A DNA stretch of 64,000 nt, from NCBI GenBank assembly GCA_964564675.1, contig CAZMBI010000001.1, forward strand, positions 1-64,000. Reading direction: 5' to 3'. Made by a program: the position numbers and the translations under genes. Source of the stretch: CAZMBI01 sp964564675 (GTDB lineage: Bacteria > Pseudomonadota > Alphaproteobacteria > Rickettsiales > UBA3002). The notes beneath the pieces were generated by a model, which worked only from the letters and a program-made list of their open reading frames with translations, was not told the DNA's origin and made no database searches. This document shows positions 53,136-61,725 of this stretch, piece after piece (the stretch's first letter is position 1; each line of letters starts with the position of its first letter).

Positions 53136-53963
53136 TTACCCGCGTTGCGGTTGCAATGCGGCGGCCGCCGCCTGCTGTTCGCGTGTGGCCAGCATCTCCC
53201 GATAACTCTGCGGAGCCTGCTGCGCCTGCGCCCAGCCTGCCTGGCGCGGGTCCGGTGTCTGCTGTCCCTGCTGCGGGGCAACGGTATTGGTCCAGTAATT
53301 CGATGTTTCCGGCTGCGGGCCGTAGGCCGCGGGCATTGCCGGCTGGGGCATGGGCTGCGGCATAGCTTGCGGTGCGGGTTGTGCCATGGGCTGCATCATC
53401 GGCTGAGGCATCATCGGTTGCTGGGGCACTCCCGGCGCATAGCCCATGCCCACCACATTAGCGCCCATAATCTGCGGCTGCATGCCCAGCACCTGGTTGC
53501 TGCGCGCATATTCCAGCAGCGGATCGGTCCGCTTGGGTGCTTTTTGCGGTTTGTCGGAGCCGTCGATACTGTCCAGTACCGATTTGGTGCCGGTACGCAG
53601 CATTTCGGGCAGGCTGTCCCCAGTGGTCAGCGCAGTAACACCGCTTGCACTCCACCAGATAGCACTACCGGAAGAAATATAGTTCCAACTCATCATCTCG
53701 GTGGCCAGCGTATCAACCATACCGGCCACCAGATTTTTTGCGCCTTCGCTCCATTTGCCTTTAGTGACCGAACCCAGTGAATCAAACAAATTACCGGCAG
53801 CGGTAAACATCGTCGGCACAAAAAATACACTTAAAAAATTGACAACAGGAATCTGCGCGATCTTGTGGCCGACCGAACGCAGCGTCTGCCCAAACCGCTG
53901 CAGGCGGTTGGGCTGCTGCGCCTCCATTTCGGCCATATATTCGCTGTAGCTTTGTTCTTCCAT
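53136..53963 (-). CDS. Unknown protein with hydrophobic centre and Pro/Gln/Met-rich tail
   Basis: 275 residues. N-terminus acidic, then RLQRFGQTLRSVGHKIAQIP and a hydrophobic stretch VVNFLSVFFVPTMFTAAGNLF. Weakly hydrophobic helices (GAKNLVAGMVDTLATEMMSW, AIWWSASGVTALTTGDS) occupy about 75-115. The last 100 residues are repetitive low-complexity: MPQPMMQPMAQPAPQAM and similar PQ/PM repeats. No signal peptide, no family recognised. Low-complexity tail plus membrane-active core is reminiscent of surface-active or scaffold proteins, but this is guesswork. Preceded by PHO-like heptamers. Confidence 0.75.
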   Translation of the reverse strand: MEEQSYSEYMAEMEAQQPNRLQRFGQTLRSVGHKIAQIPVVNFLSVFFVPTMFTAAGNLFDSLGSVTKGKWSEGAKNLVAGMVDTLATEMMSWNYISSGSAIWWSASGVTALTTGDSLPEMLRTGTKSVLDSIDGSDKPQKAPKRTDPLLEYARSNQVLGMQPQIMGANVVGMGYAPGVPQQPMMPQPMMQPMAQPAPQAMPQPMPQPAMPAAYGPQPETSNYWTNTVAPQQGQQTPDPRQAGWAQAQQAPQSYREMLATREQQAAAAALQPQRG

Positions 53964-54043
53964 TTATGTTGTCACCTCTATTGGAATATCCACGTGGATA
54001 TACCTACTCACTATCAATTATAACGAATTATGAATTGGATGAG

Positions 54044-54077
54044 GTTACATTTGTGTGACATTTAGCGGTTGTGACAT
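54044..54077 (-). promoter_or_regulatory. PHO-box-like heptamers upstream of the 53,963 operon
   Basis: Minus strand: ATGTCAC (54055-54061), ACAA, ATGTAAC (54044-54050) in 11-bp phase, plus another ATGTCAC at 54071-54077 (16 bp further upstream, out of phase). CATAAT at 54027-54032 lies 11 bp downstream, one off the ideal PhoB spacing. The ATG is about 65 bp further on. Confidence 0.5.
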
Positions 54078-54080
54078 AGC

Positions 54081-55193
54081 CTAAGAGGCAGGGGAGAGGC
54101 GTGTCACATGACCCATTTTGCGGCCCGGGCGGGCTTCCGCCTTGCCGTACAGATGCACATGAGCGGCCGGATCTGACGCATACCCGGCATACAAAGCAAT
54201 ATCTTCGCCAATCAGGTTGATCATCTCCGCCGGGCAGAGCGTGCGCGTATCACCCAGCGCGTGACCGCAAATAGCGCGGATCTGCTGCTCGAACTGCGAG
54301 GTGGCCGCCGCTTCAATCGTCCAGTGGCCGGAATTATGCGGCCGCGGGGCGAGTTCATTCACCAGCAGCGTGCCATCGGCCTTAAGAAACATTTCAACCG
54401 CCAGGATGCCCACCAGATTAAGCGCCTCGACCAGTGTGCCGGCGATGGTTTGCGCGTTGTGGGCGATTTCGGCAGAAATACCCGCCGGCACCAGCGTGCG
54501 ATGCAGGATATGCGCGCGGTGGATATTATGCGACGGCTCATAGCAACGCGTCTGCCCCTGCGCATTGCGGGCGACGATCACCGAGATCTCCCGCTCGAAA
54601 TCGACCCAGCCTTCAAGGATGGTATCTGACGTGTTGAGGGAATGCCATAATCGCGCCAGCTCGTTTCCCCGTTCATCGGGAGAGGGCAACTCAGAGGCTT
54701 CAATCTTCACCTGTCCCTTGCCGTCATACCCCAGCTCGCAGGTTTTCAGCACGGCCGGGGTGCCGATCGCCGCCAGGGCCGCGTGCAGTTCTTCCAGCGT
54801 GCGCACCGCGGCAAACGGCGCAGTGACGATGTCCTGCGCTTGGATCATTTCTTTTTCGCGCAAGCGGTGGCGGGTGGTTTTCAGGATAGCCGGATCGGGG
54901 TGCACGGCGGTATGTGAAGCCAGCAATTCCAGCGCTGCGGGTGGCACGTTTTCAAACTCAAAGGTAACCACCGCGACTGATTCGGCAAAAGTGCGCAGGG
55001 CAGTCTCGTCATCATAAGCCGCCACGGTGGTCTGCCATGCCACCTGCGATGCAGGGCTGTGTTGATCAGGGGTGAAGATATGGCTGCGATAGCCACGTGC
55101 GGCGGCGGCCATGGCCAGCATGCGCCCCAACTGGCCGCCACCCATGATGCCGATGGTGGCATGGCGCGGCAGAATATGTGAGGAGGTCAACAC
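54081..55193 (-). CDS. purK: N5-carboxyaminoimidazole ribonucleotide synthase PurK
   Basis: ATP-grasp enzyme carboxylating AIR in purine synthesis. 370 residues: TIGIMGGGQLGRMLAMAAAARGY at the N-terminus, VTFEFENVPPAALELLA, the ATP-grasp core (GTPAVLKTCELGYDGKGQVKI, LEGWVDFEREISVIVARNAQG), and VEMFLKADGTLLVNELAPRPHNSGHWTIEA. Downstream partner of purE (48-bp gap, same strand). Confidence 0.95.
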   Translation of the reverse strand: MLTSSHILPRHATIGIMGGGQLGRMLAMAAAARGYRSHIFTPDQHSPASQVAWQTTVAAYDDETALRTFAESVAVVTFEFENVPPAALELLASHTAVHPDPAILKTTRHRLREKEMIQAQDIVTAPFAAVRTLEELHAALAAIGTPAVLKTCELGYDGKGQVKIEASELPSPDERGNELARLWHSLNTSDTILEGWVDFEREISVIVARNAQGQTRCYEPSHNIHRAHILHRTLVPAGISAEIAHNAQTIAGTLVEALNLVGILAVEMFLKADGTLLVNELAPRPHNSGHWTIEAAATSQFEQQIRAICGHALGDTRTLCPAEMINLIGEDIALYAGYASDPAAHVHLYGKAEARPGRKMGHVTRLSPAS

Positions 55194-55241
55194 AGCACTA
55201 TATTTCCTTTCGCAGCGGAAAAGGAAGGTTGAGCAAGCCCC

Positions 55242-55727
55242 TCATACCGGCGTCTCCGCGACAGCGTCGGTTTGCTCCTGACGCAAACGCTGCAGGCGTT
55301 CGGCAAGCTCAGTATCGGCGAGCGCGAGGATGGAGGCCGCCAGCAATCCCGCATTGGCCGCGCCGTGCGCACCGATGGCCAGCGTGCCCACCGGGACACC
55401 TTTGGGCATCTGCGCGATCGAAAGCAGGCTGTCGAAGCCCTGCAGCGCGCCGGCAGCCACCGGAACCCCAAGCACCGGCAGATGCGTCATTGCGGCCACC
55501 ATGCCCGGCAGATGCGCCGCACCCCCTGCCCCGGCGATAATGATCTGCAGACCGCGACCGGCCGCCCCTTTCGCGTACGCCACCAGCCGATCGGGCGTGC
55601 GATGCGCCGAGACGATTTTCACTTCATGGGAAACGTGCAGTTTGTTCAGCATCTCGGCGGCGGGCTGCATGGTCGCCCAGTCGGACTGGCTGCCCATAAT
55701 GATGCCAAGGCGGGGACTTTCCGTCAT
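55242..55727 (-). CDS. purE: N5-CAIR mutase PurE
   Basis: Class I PurE, 161 residues: LGIIMGSQSDWATMQPAAEMLN (substrate loop), HEVKIVSAHRTPDRLVAYAK, IIIAGAGGAAHLPGMVAAMTHLPVLGVPV, DSLLSIAQMPKGVPVGTLAIG. It moves the carboxylate made by PurK. First gene of purEK; ATG 55727 follows GGAGATTGAATT. Confidence 0.97.
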   Translation of the reverse strand: MTESPRLGIIMGSQSDWATMQPAAEMLNKLHVSHEVKIVSAHRTPDRLVAYAKGAAGRGLQIIIAGAGGAAHLPGMVAAMTHLPVLGVPVAAGALQGFDSLLSIAQMPKGVPVGTLAIGAHGAANAGLLAASILALADTELAERLQRLRQEQTDAVAETPV

Positions 55728-55795
55728 AATTCAATCTCCTGATAGCGGAAAGCACGGGAGTTTAACCTATTCGGCTTAATTGTCAAAAAGGTTTA

Positions 55796-55812
55796 GGGTA
55801 TAGAGTATACCC
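55796..55812. promoter_or_regulatory. 7-bp inverted repeat between purE and mnmA
   Basis: GGGTATA-GAG-TATACCC is a perfect dyad in the divergent purE/mnmA intergenic region, about 70 bp from purE and 50 bp from mnmA. TTGACA on the minus strand (55780-55785) lies close by. The dyad may be an operator for one or both genes; no known regulator consensus was recognised. Confidence 0.4.
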
Positions 55813-55863
55813 CACACTGCAATATCCATTGATTTTTCATACGGCTAATGCTATCTCAACACC

Positions 55864-56967
55864 ATGAACTCCCTAGGTTTTGATAAATCTCCAGGCGAAA
55901 CGCGCGTGGTCGTCGCCATGTCCGGCGGGGTGGACAGTTCCACCGTCGCCGCTTTGCTGTATGAGCAGGGCTATGAAGTCATCGGCGTCACGCTGCAGCT
56001 TTATGACCACGGCGCGGCGGTGGGCAAGAAAGGCGCGTGCTGCGCCGGCCAGGATATTGCCGATGCACGGCGTGTCGCTGAGCGTTTCGGTTTCCCGCAT
56101 TATGTGCTCAATTATGAAAGCAAATTCAAAGCCTCGGTGATGGACGATTTCGTCGAGACCTATCTGGCGGGCCAAACGCCCATTCCCTGCGTGCGCTGCA
56201 ATCAGTCGGTCAAGTTCAAAGACCTGCTTGGCACCGCCCGCGATCTGGGAGCCGATGCCATGGCCACCGGCCATTATGTACGGCGCGAGCCGGGCCGCGG
56301 GCGTGCCGAGCTGCGCCGCGCTGCCGATCGCGACAAGGACCAGAGCTATTTTCTTTTCGCCACCACGCAGGAACAGCTTGATTTTCTGCGTTTTCCCTTA
56401 GGAGGCTGGCATAAGGAGCAAACCCGCGCCGAAGCCGAGCGCCTGGGTCTTGTTATTGCGGATAAGCCCGACAGTCAGGATATTTGCTTCGTGCCCAGCG
56501 GCGGATATGCCAAGGTCATCGAAAAAATGCGCCCCGATGCGGCCGAGCCGGGCGATATCATTCATCTGGATGGCACGGTGCTGGGGCGGCATCGCGGTAT
56601 TATGCATTATACGGTCGGCCAACGGCGGGGGCTTGGCATCGCACACCCAGAGCCGCTGTATGTCGTCAAGCTTGATGCCGATAAAAAGCGCGTGATCGTC
56701 GGACCTAAAAGCGCGCTGGCCCGTCACGAGTTTCCCATTCACGAGGTTAACTGGCTGGAAGACGCACAGCTACCCGCCGAACGCGACGGCGTGCGGGTTA
56801 AAATGCGCTCGATGCAAGAGCCGGTGGCCGCCTCCATGCGCCGCAACGGCTCGGCCCGCAGCGCCACCATCGCCCTGCACGAAGCGCATGAGGGTATTGC
56901 CCCCGGGCAGGCCTGTGTGGTCTATGACGGTGATCGTGTGCTCGGCGGCGGGTGGATCGGCAAGTAA
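55864..56967 (+). CDS. mnmA: tRNA-specific 2-thiouridylase MnmA
   Basis: Thiolates U34 of tRNA-Lys/Glu/Gln. 367 residues: PP-loop VVAMSGGVDSSTVAALLYEQGY, GACCAGQDIADARRVAERF, catalytic Cys pair in TPIPCVRCNQSVKF and DSQDICFVPSGGY, ATGHYVR, DKDQSYFLFA, HYTVGQRRGLGI, and LGGGWIGK at the end. Full length. Converges on rsh. Confidence 0.97.
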   Translation: MNSLGFDKSPGETRVVVAMSGGVDSSTVAALLYEQGYEVIGVTLQLYDHGAAVGKKGACCAGQDIADARRVAERFGFPHYVLNYESKFKASVMDDFVETYLAGQTPIPCVRCNQSVKFKDLLGTARDLGADAMATGHYVRREPGRGRAELRRAADRDKDQSYFLFATTQEQLDFLRFPLGGWHKEQTRAEAERLGLVIADKPDSQDICFVPSGGYAKVIEKMRPDAAEPGDIIHLDGTVLGRHRGIMHYTVGQRRGLGIAHPEPLYVVKLDADKKRVIVGPKSALARHEFPIHEVNWLEDAQLPAERDGVRVKMRSMQEPVAASMRRNGSARSATIALHEAHEGIAPGQACVVYDGDRVLGGGWIGK

Positions 56968-56972
56968 ATAAA

Positions 56973-57005
56973 CAAGCTGGTTGCTCACGCCCTATGTGAG
57001 CGGCT
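56973..57005. terminator. Bidirectional terminator between mnmA and rsh
   Basis: GCTCAC (56983-56988), loop GCCCTAT, GTGAGC (56996-57001), with outer AAGC/GCTT pairing. Read on the minus strand it is followed by TTGTTTATTT, so it should stop the rsh transcript. On the plus strand the T-run is short, giving weaker termination of mnmA. Confidence 0.55.
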
Positions 57006-59156
57006 TTAAAGGCGCTCCACGCTTTGCACCACTTCCTTAGCGCGTAGGGAGGCAAGAATATTATTCAAATGCCGGGCATTGCGCACTTCGATATCCAGGA
57101 TAATCTCGAAAAAGTCCGTTGAGCGGTTGGTAATTTTCAGGTTGCTGATATTACCCATTTCCTTGGCGATGACATTGGCAATGGTAGCCAGCGCCGCCGT
57201 TTCGTGGCTGATATTGGCGCGGATACGGCCGATATGCGACTCATCCTGCCCGCTTGTATCCCAGGCGATATCGATCCAGCGCTCCGGAGAATCAGCGAAA
57301 TTCTCCAGCGTTTCGCAATCCATCACATGCACGGTGATGCCCTTGCCCGTGGTCACGATGCCGACGATCTTATCACCGGGAATGGGATGACAGCAGCCGG
57401 CAAAGTGCAGCGCCATGCCCGGTATCAGTCCTTTGATGGGCATGGCATAGGCTTTGGGTTTGCTAGCTTTCTTGCGAATCTGCGCCAGTGAGAACGGATT
57501 CTTAAAGCCCGCCTTTTCCGATTTTCTGGTATGGAAAACGGCGTCATACACCTGATTGCGGTTGATGATCCCCTCGCCCACTTCGGCATACAGATCTTCC
57601 ACGTGTTTTTTCTGAAACACGCCAAGCGCCGGCTCGAGCATCTTCTCTTTCAGCTCGTGGCCTTCCTGTTTGAAGGTCTTAGTTAGAATCGCCTTGCCCA
57701 GATTGATATATTCATGACGCTGCTGGGTACGGATGAATTTACGGATTTCCGAGCGCGCCTTGCCGGTGACAACAAACCGTTCCCACGTCGGGGAAGGCGT
57801 TTGTGTCTTGGCGGTGATAATTTCCACCTGATCACCGTTTTTCAGCTGATGCTTAAGCGGTACAATACGGCCGTTGACCTTGGCGCCCACGCAATGAAAC
57901 CCGACCTCCGAGTGCACGGCAAAGGCAAAATCCACCGGCGTCGAGTTACGCGGCAGGGCGATGATATCGCCCTTGGGCGTGAAGCAAAACACCTGGTCGT
58001 GATACATCTCCAGCTTAGTGTGCTCGAGAAATTCTTCCGGGTTGGCCGATTGCTCGAGGATATCGAGCAGTTCCCTAATCCAGCGATATTGCCGGCCATC
58101 GGTATTCACCGGCAGCGCGCCCTGCTTGTAGGACCAGTGTGCCGCCACTCCATATTCGGCGATTTCATGCATTTCCCGGGTGCGGATCTGAATTTCCATC
58201 CGCTGCTGGCCGGGGCCGATCACCGAGGTATGAATCGACTGATAGCCGTTGACTTTGGGCGTGGAGATATAATCCTTAAAGCGCCCGGGAATGGTATGAT
58301 ATTTCTCGTGAATAATGCCCAGCGCATGATAGCATTCGGCCACGGTATCGACCATTACGCGGAAGGCGATGATATCGCTTAATTCTTCGAACGACTCACC
58401 CTTGGTTTCCATCTTTTTCCAGATGGAATACGGTTTTTTCTCTCGCCCGCGCACCTCGCAGCCGGGAATACCGCCATCCACCATCAATTGCTGCAGCAGG
58501 GCCTCGGTTTTTTTGACTTTCGTCTTGCCCTTGCGGCGCAGGAATTCCAGCCGCTTGACGATGGACTCGCGCGCTTCCGGGTATAATTCCTTGAAGGCCA
58601 GTTCCTGCAGCTCGTCCTTGATCCGGCGCATACCGATGCGCTCGGCCAGCGAGGCGTAAATCTCCAGCGTCTCACGCGCGATACGCTGACGCTTTTCGGG
58701 ATTTTTGATGTAGTGCAGTGTTTCCATGTTATGCAGCCGGTCGGCCAGCTTGACGAGCAAAACACGCAAATCCTCCGACATGGCCACCAGCAGCTTACGG
58801 AAATTCTCCGCCTGTTTGGTCGATTCCGATTTGACCTCCAGCCGGTTGAGCTTGGTGACACCATCCACCAGCGTGCGGATTTCATCACCGAACAAATCTT
58901 CGATTTCCGGCAGGGTGGCGTCGGTATCTTCCACCGTATCATGCAGCAGCGCGGTGATGATTGAAGCCGAGTCCAGCTTATATTTAGTAAGCTTGTACGC
59001 CACCTCGACCGGATGGGAAATATAGGGATCACCGGACGCACGCATCTGGTTACCGTGCTTTTGCATGGCATAGACATAGGCGCGGTTAATCGCATCTTCA
59101 TCGACCGCCGGGTCGTAGGCGCGTACCGCATCCACCAGTTCGGTTTGTCTGATCAT
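57006..59156 (-). CDS. rsh: Bifunctional (p)ppGpp synthetase/hydrolase Rsh
   Basis: Long RelA/SpoT homologue, 716 residues. Hydrolase: HPVEVAYKLTKY and HD motif ALLHDTVEDTDAT, intact. Synthetase: RFKDYISTPKVNGYQSIHTSV, with the RxKD motif typical of bifunctional enzymes. TGS domain: VFCFTPKGDIIALPRNSTPVDFAFAVHSEVG. CC/zinc-finger region HFAGCCHPIPGDKIVG, and a C-terminal ACT domain (SNLKITNRSTDFFEIILDIEV). Governs the stringent response to amino-acid and other starvation. Single copy in the window. Confidence 0.96.
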   Translation of the reverse strand: MIRQTELVDAVRAYDPAVDEDAINRAYVYAMQKHGNQMRASGDPYISHPVEVAYKLTKYKLDSASIITALLHDTVEDTDATLPEIEDLFGDEIRTLVDGVTKLNRLEVKSESTKQAENFRKLLVAMSEDLRVLLVKLADRLHNMETLHYIKNPEKRQRIARETLEIYASLAERIGMRRIKDELQELAFKELYPEARESIVKRLEFLRRKGKTKVKKTEALLQQLMVDGGIPGCEVRGREKKPYSIWKKMETKGESFEELSDIIAFRVMVDTVAECYHALGIIHEKYHTIPGRFKDYISTPKVNGYQSIHTSVIGPGQQRMEIQIRTREMHEIAEYGVAAHWSYKQGALPVNTDGRQYRWIRELLDILEQSANPEEFLEHTKLEMYHDQVFCFTPKGDIIALPRNSTPVDFAFAVHSEVGFHCVGAKVNGRIVPLKHQLKNGDQVEIITAKTQTPSPTWERFVVTGKARSEIRKFIRTQQRHEYINLGKAILTKTFKQEGHELKEKMLEPALGVFQKKHVEDLYAEVGEGIINRNQVYDAVFHTRKSEKAGFKNPFSLAQIRKKASKPKAYAMPIKGLIPGMALHFAGCCHPIPGDKIVGIVTTGKGITVHVMDCETLENFADSPERWIDIAWDTSGQDESHIGRIRANISHETAALATIANVIAKEMGNISNLKITNRSTDFFEIILDIEVRNARHLNNILASLRAKEVVQSVERL

Positions 59157-59238
59157 CTCATCCTATTATATAGGGCAAAAGTAGCATAGCCCATGCCATA
59201 ACACCACAAGGTCGAATATTTCGTGGTTCAGGCGCCGA

Positions 59239-59272
59239 TTGTCACAAAACTGTCATCCTATTCGTTTATAAT
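59239..59272 (+). promoter_or_regulatory. PHO box with correctly placed -10, promoter of the 59,310 gene
   Basis: TTGTCAC-AAAA-CTGTCAT (59239-59256) is an 18-bp tandem heptamer box, close to the E. coli consensus CTGTCATAAATCTGTCAC. TATAAT (59267-59272) starts exactly 10 bp after it, the standard PhoB-activated architecture, with no good -35 otherwise. The start codon is about 40 bp further on. Confidence 0.65.
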
Positions 59273-59309
59273 TATTAAAAAATAATTAACTATTTGGGAG
59301 GGGTTCGCT

Positions 59310-61670
59310 ATGGCACTTTCAGTCGAGGAACAACTTCAGCGTTATCTGCATTTTCTGGGTGAAGACCCGGGCAAGATAGACGGCATACGCGGCGACAATA
59401 CCGATGCCGCAGTGGCGCGCCTGATCAATAATGCAACTGATAAGGAACCGTTCAATGGGCTGACAGCGGAAAGCCCGACCAGCGACTTACTCAATACACT
59501 GCAGGAAGCAGCCGAGACCACCCGCGCTACACACCAGTCTCTGTTTGATGAAACCCGGCAACTGGTTGATCAGCTTGAGACGCTCGATAACAACGAATTA
59601 AAAAGCCTGCAGACCAATCTCAGTAAGATGAACCTCTATCACGACCGGCTCGACGGGCTGATCGGCCCGAATACGCGGGCGGCGGCGGAAATGTTTGGCC
59701 AGATTTTTGCCGACGAGATTGACGCGGCACAAAGCCGACAACTGGAAAGGGCGCGCGAGCAGGCCCTGAGCGCCATCGCGGGGAGTGCGCTCAGTAAGCA
59801 GCCGGATGACGTGATCAGACAAACCTGGGAGCAAACGCGCGATAGCGGCGCGTTGGGCCGCGATGGCCGGATGGATCTCCAGCGTAACCTCCGGGCCATG
59901 GGGCTTTATGAGGGAAAAATCGATGCCGCCATCGGCCCGTTGAGCGAAGGCGCGATCGATCAGTTCAATACGCTATTTGCTGAGAAAATAGCGCAGTTTG
60001 AAACACAGCGGGTAAACGCTGTTCGTGACAATGCCTTAGTCAGAGACAACCCGCAAGCCTCAAACCTGTTTGAACAGACTTACCCGCTGATTGAACGTCA
60101 GGGGGAATTATCCCGGGAAGAGCTGAAAACGCTACAGAGCAACCTCCACACGCTAGGCTTGTATCAGGACACCATAGATGGGCGCATGAGCCCTAATACC
60201 CGGGGAGCTATCGGGCAGTTTAACACCATCATGGCCGGCGACATCACGGCATTGCAAGACACGCGGCTTCGCGAGGCGCGAGCGCAAATCGACGAAACGC
60301 TGAATTGCATCACCGAACTGGACGCCTTGAGCCCCACGCAAACCGCAACAATGAAAGCCAACCTCTCCCGCGCCGGGTTCGAAGCCGGAACCGGCGAGAC
60401 GCAGGATAAGACTTTCTTTCAGGCGGTGGGGGCATATGCCCAGCAGCATAACCTTGAATTTTATAAAGCCCAGTTGGTAGCAGCCGCCAAAGACGAACAA
60501 TCCATCGCTGAGGACACGCCGACCACACCTCGGGATGATGTGCTACGCCGTCAGCAGCAGTTGACCTTCGCCGGCATCGACCCCGGCCCGCATGACGGTA
60601 TATGGAAAAAAGGCGGCTATACCAACCGCGCCCAAGAGGCGTTTGAGAACATTCACACGGCTGAGGCGGTACCGCTGAGCGGGGAGAAAGCCATTGCCGA
60701 TCTGCAACGCGATTTACGCGTAGCCGGCTATTATGACGGTCCGATAGATGGCGAAATCAGCAAGGGCACTCGCAACGCAGCTCACACATTTGCGCAAGAG
60801 CATCCGCATTATTTTCTGGAAAACCCGGATGACGGACTCACGAGCCGCCATGCCGCCGCAGCCGATCACCATGCGACCGACATATCAAGTGAGAATCGCT
60901 TTTTCCTGCTTCCGGTGCAGGCGGAAAATGTCCGTATTTCCAGTCCGCACGGCATGCGCATGCACCCAGTTTTAGGCTATAGGCGCATGCACCACGGTAC
61001 GGATTTCGCTCCGAAAGGCGCTAATGCGCGTCTGGATGGTCAGAGCTATCCGTACACCTACGGCCGTGGAAACCTGAAAGTTGCCGCGGTGGAAGATCTT
61101 GTTGTACATGATGTTTCCGCCCGACAAGCCGGAACGATTCGCTTCCGTATCAAAGGTACAACGGATGAATTCATCGTCTACCGCCATATGGAGTCCATCG
61201 ACGGGGATTTGCAGATAGGCGACGAGGTGCCGATCGGCACCACCATCGGCCGCGTGGGCACCAGAGGCTTATCCACCGCTCCGCATAAGCATATCGAATA
61301 TTGGAAAGACGGCAAATCGCAGCCCTTCCGCTTTGCCTATATGGAACACGGTAAACCCGTTATCCGGAATGCGAATGAACACGACAACAGCCGCGTGGAT
61401 TACTCCAAAAGCGATAGAGCCATGGAGCAGTTAACCGGCCGACAGGTGGGCGCAGTGCAGGATTTCCGCAGTGCCGGGCAAGCGGGTAAGTCGCAACCCC
61501 GAGCCCCTGAAGTCTACTCCCCCAGTGAATTTTTCCGTTTTTTCCCGCAAGAAGTTCATTACAGCCCGACGGAAGACAGCACGCCAGGTGACTTGAGCCC
61601 TTCCACACTGCAGCACGCACGGCAGGAGACCGGCAACGATAAAGACGGACCCGGTAAAACGATCGCATAA
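59310..61670 (+). CDS. Protein with about seven PG-binding-like repeats and an M23 peptidase-like domain
   Basis: 786 residues; TTGGGAGGGGTTCGCT precedes the ATG. No signal peptide. Repeats of the PG_binding_1 type (LQxxLxxxGxYxxxIDGxxGPxTxxAxxxF) begin at about residues 8, 95, 187, 271, 347, 413 and 464, the fifth and sixth being degenerate. A LytM/M23 domain covers about 540-660: HHGTDF (His-Asp), a central His in VYRHM, and HKH in place of the usual HxH. The C-terminal 100 residues are low-complexity. M23 enzymes cut peptidoglycan cross-links, yet this one lacks an export signal. It could use a dedicated secretion route, act after lysis, or be inactive. Its promoter is PHO-like. The function in this cell is open. 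Confidence 0.85.
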   Translation: MALSVEEQLQRYLHFLGEDPGKIDGIRGDNTDAAVARLINNATDKEPFNGLTAESPTSDLLNTLQEAAETTRATHQSLFDETRQLVDQLETLDNNELKSLQTNLSKMNLYHDRLDGLIGPNTRAAAEMFGQIFADEIDAAQSRQLERAREQALSAIAGSALSKQPDDVIRQTWEQTRDSGALGRDGRMDLQRNLRAMGLYEGKIDAAIGPLSEGAIDQFNTLFAEKIAQFETQRVNAVRDNALVRDNPQASNLFEQTYPLIERQGELSREELKTLQSNLHTLGLYQDTIDGRMSPNTRGAIGQFNTIMAGDITALQDTRLREARAQIDETLNCITELDALSPTQTATMKANLSRAGFEAGTGETQDKTFFQAVGAYAQQHNLEFYKAQLVAAAKDEQSIAEDTPTTPRDDVLRRQQQLTFAGIDPGPHDGIWKKGGYTNRAQEAFENIHTAEAVPLSGEKAIADLQRDLRVAGYYDGPIDGEISKGTRNAAHTFAQEHPHYFLENPDDGLTSRHAAAADHHATDISSENRFFLLPVQAENVRISSPHGMRMHPVLGYRRMHHGTDFAPKGANARLDGQSYPYTYGRGNLKVAAVEDLVVHDVSARQAGTIRFRIKGTTDEFIVYRHMESIDGDLQIGDEVPIGTTIGRVGTRGLSTAPHKHIEYWKDGKSQPFRFAYMEHGKPVIRNANEHDNSRVDYSKSDRAMEQLTGRQVGAVQDFRSAGQAGKSQPRAPEVYSPSEFFRFFPQEVHYSPTEDSTPGDLSPSTLQHARQETGNDKDGPGKTIA

Positions 61671-61725
61671 GCGACGCACCTTTCTTTCTTTACACGTCCC
61701 CTGCCCCGCATTATACCTTGCGTTC

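Noticed and set aside
57714..58382. 222-codon plus-strand frame inside rsh
   Set aside because: Antisense to the conserved synthetase/TGS region of rsh.
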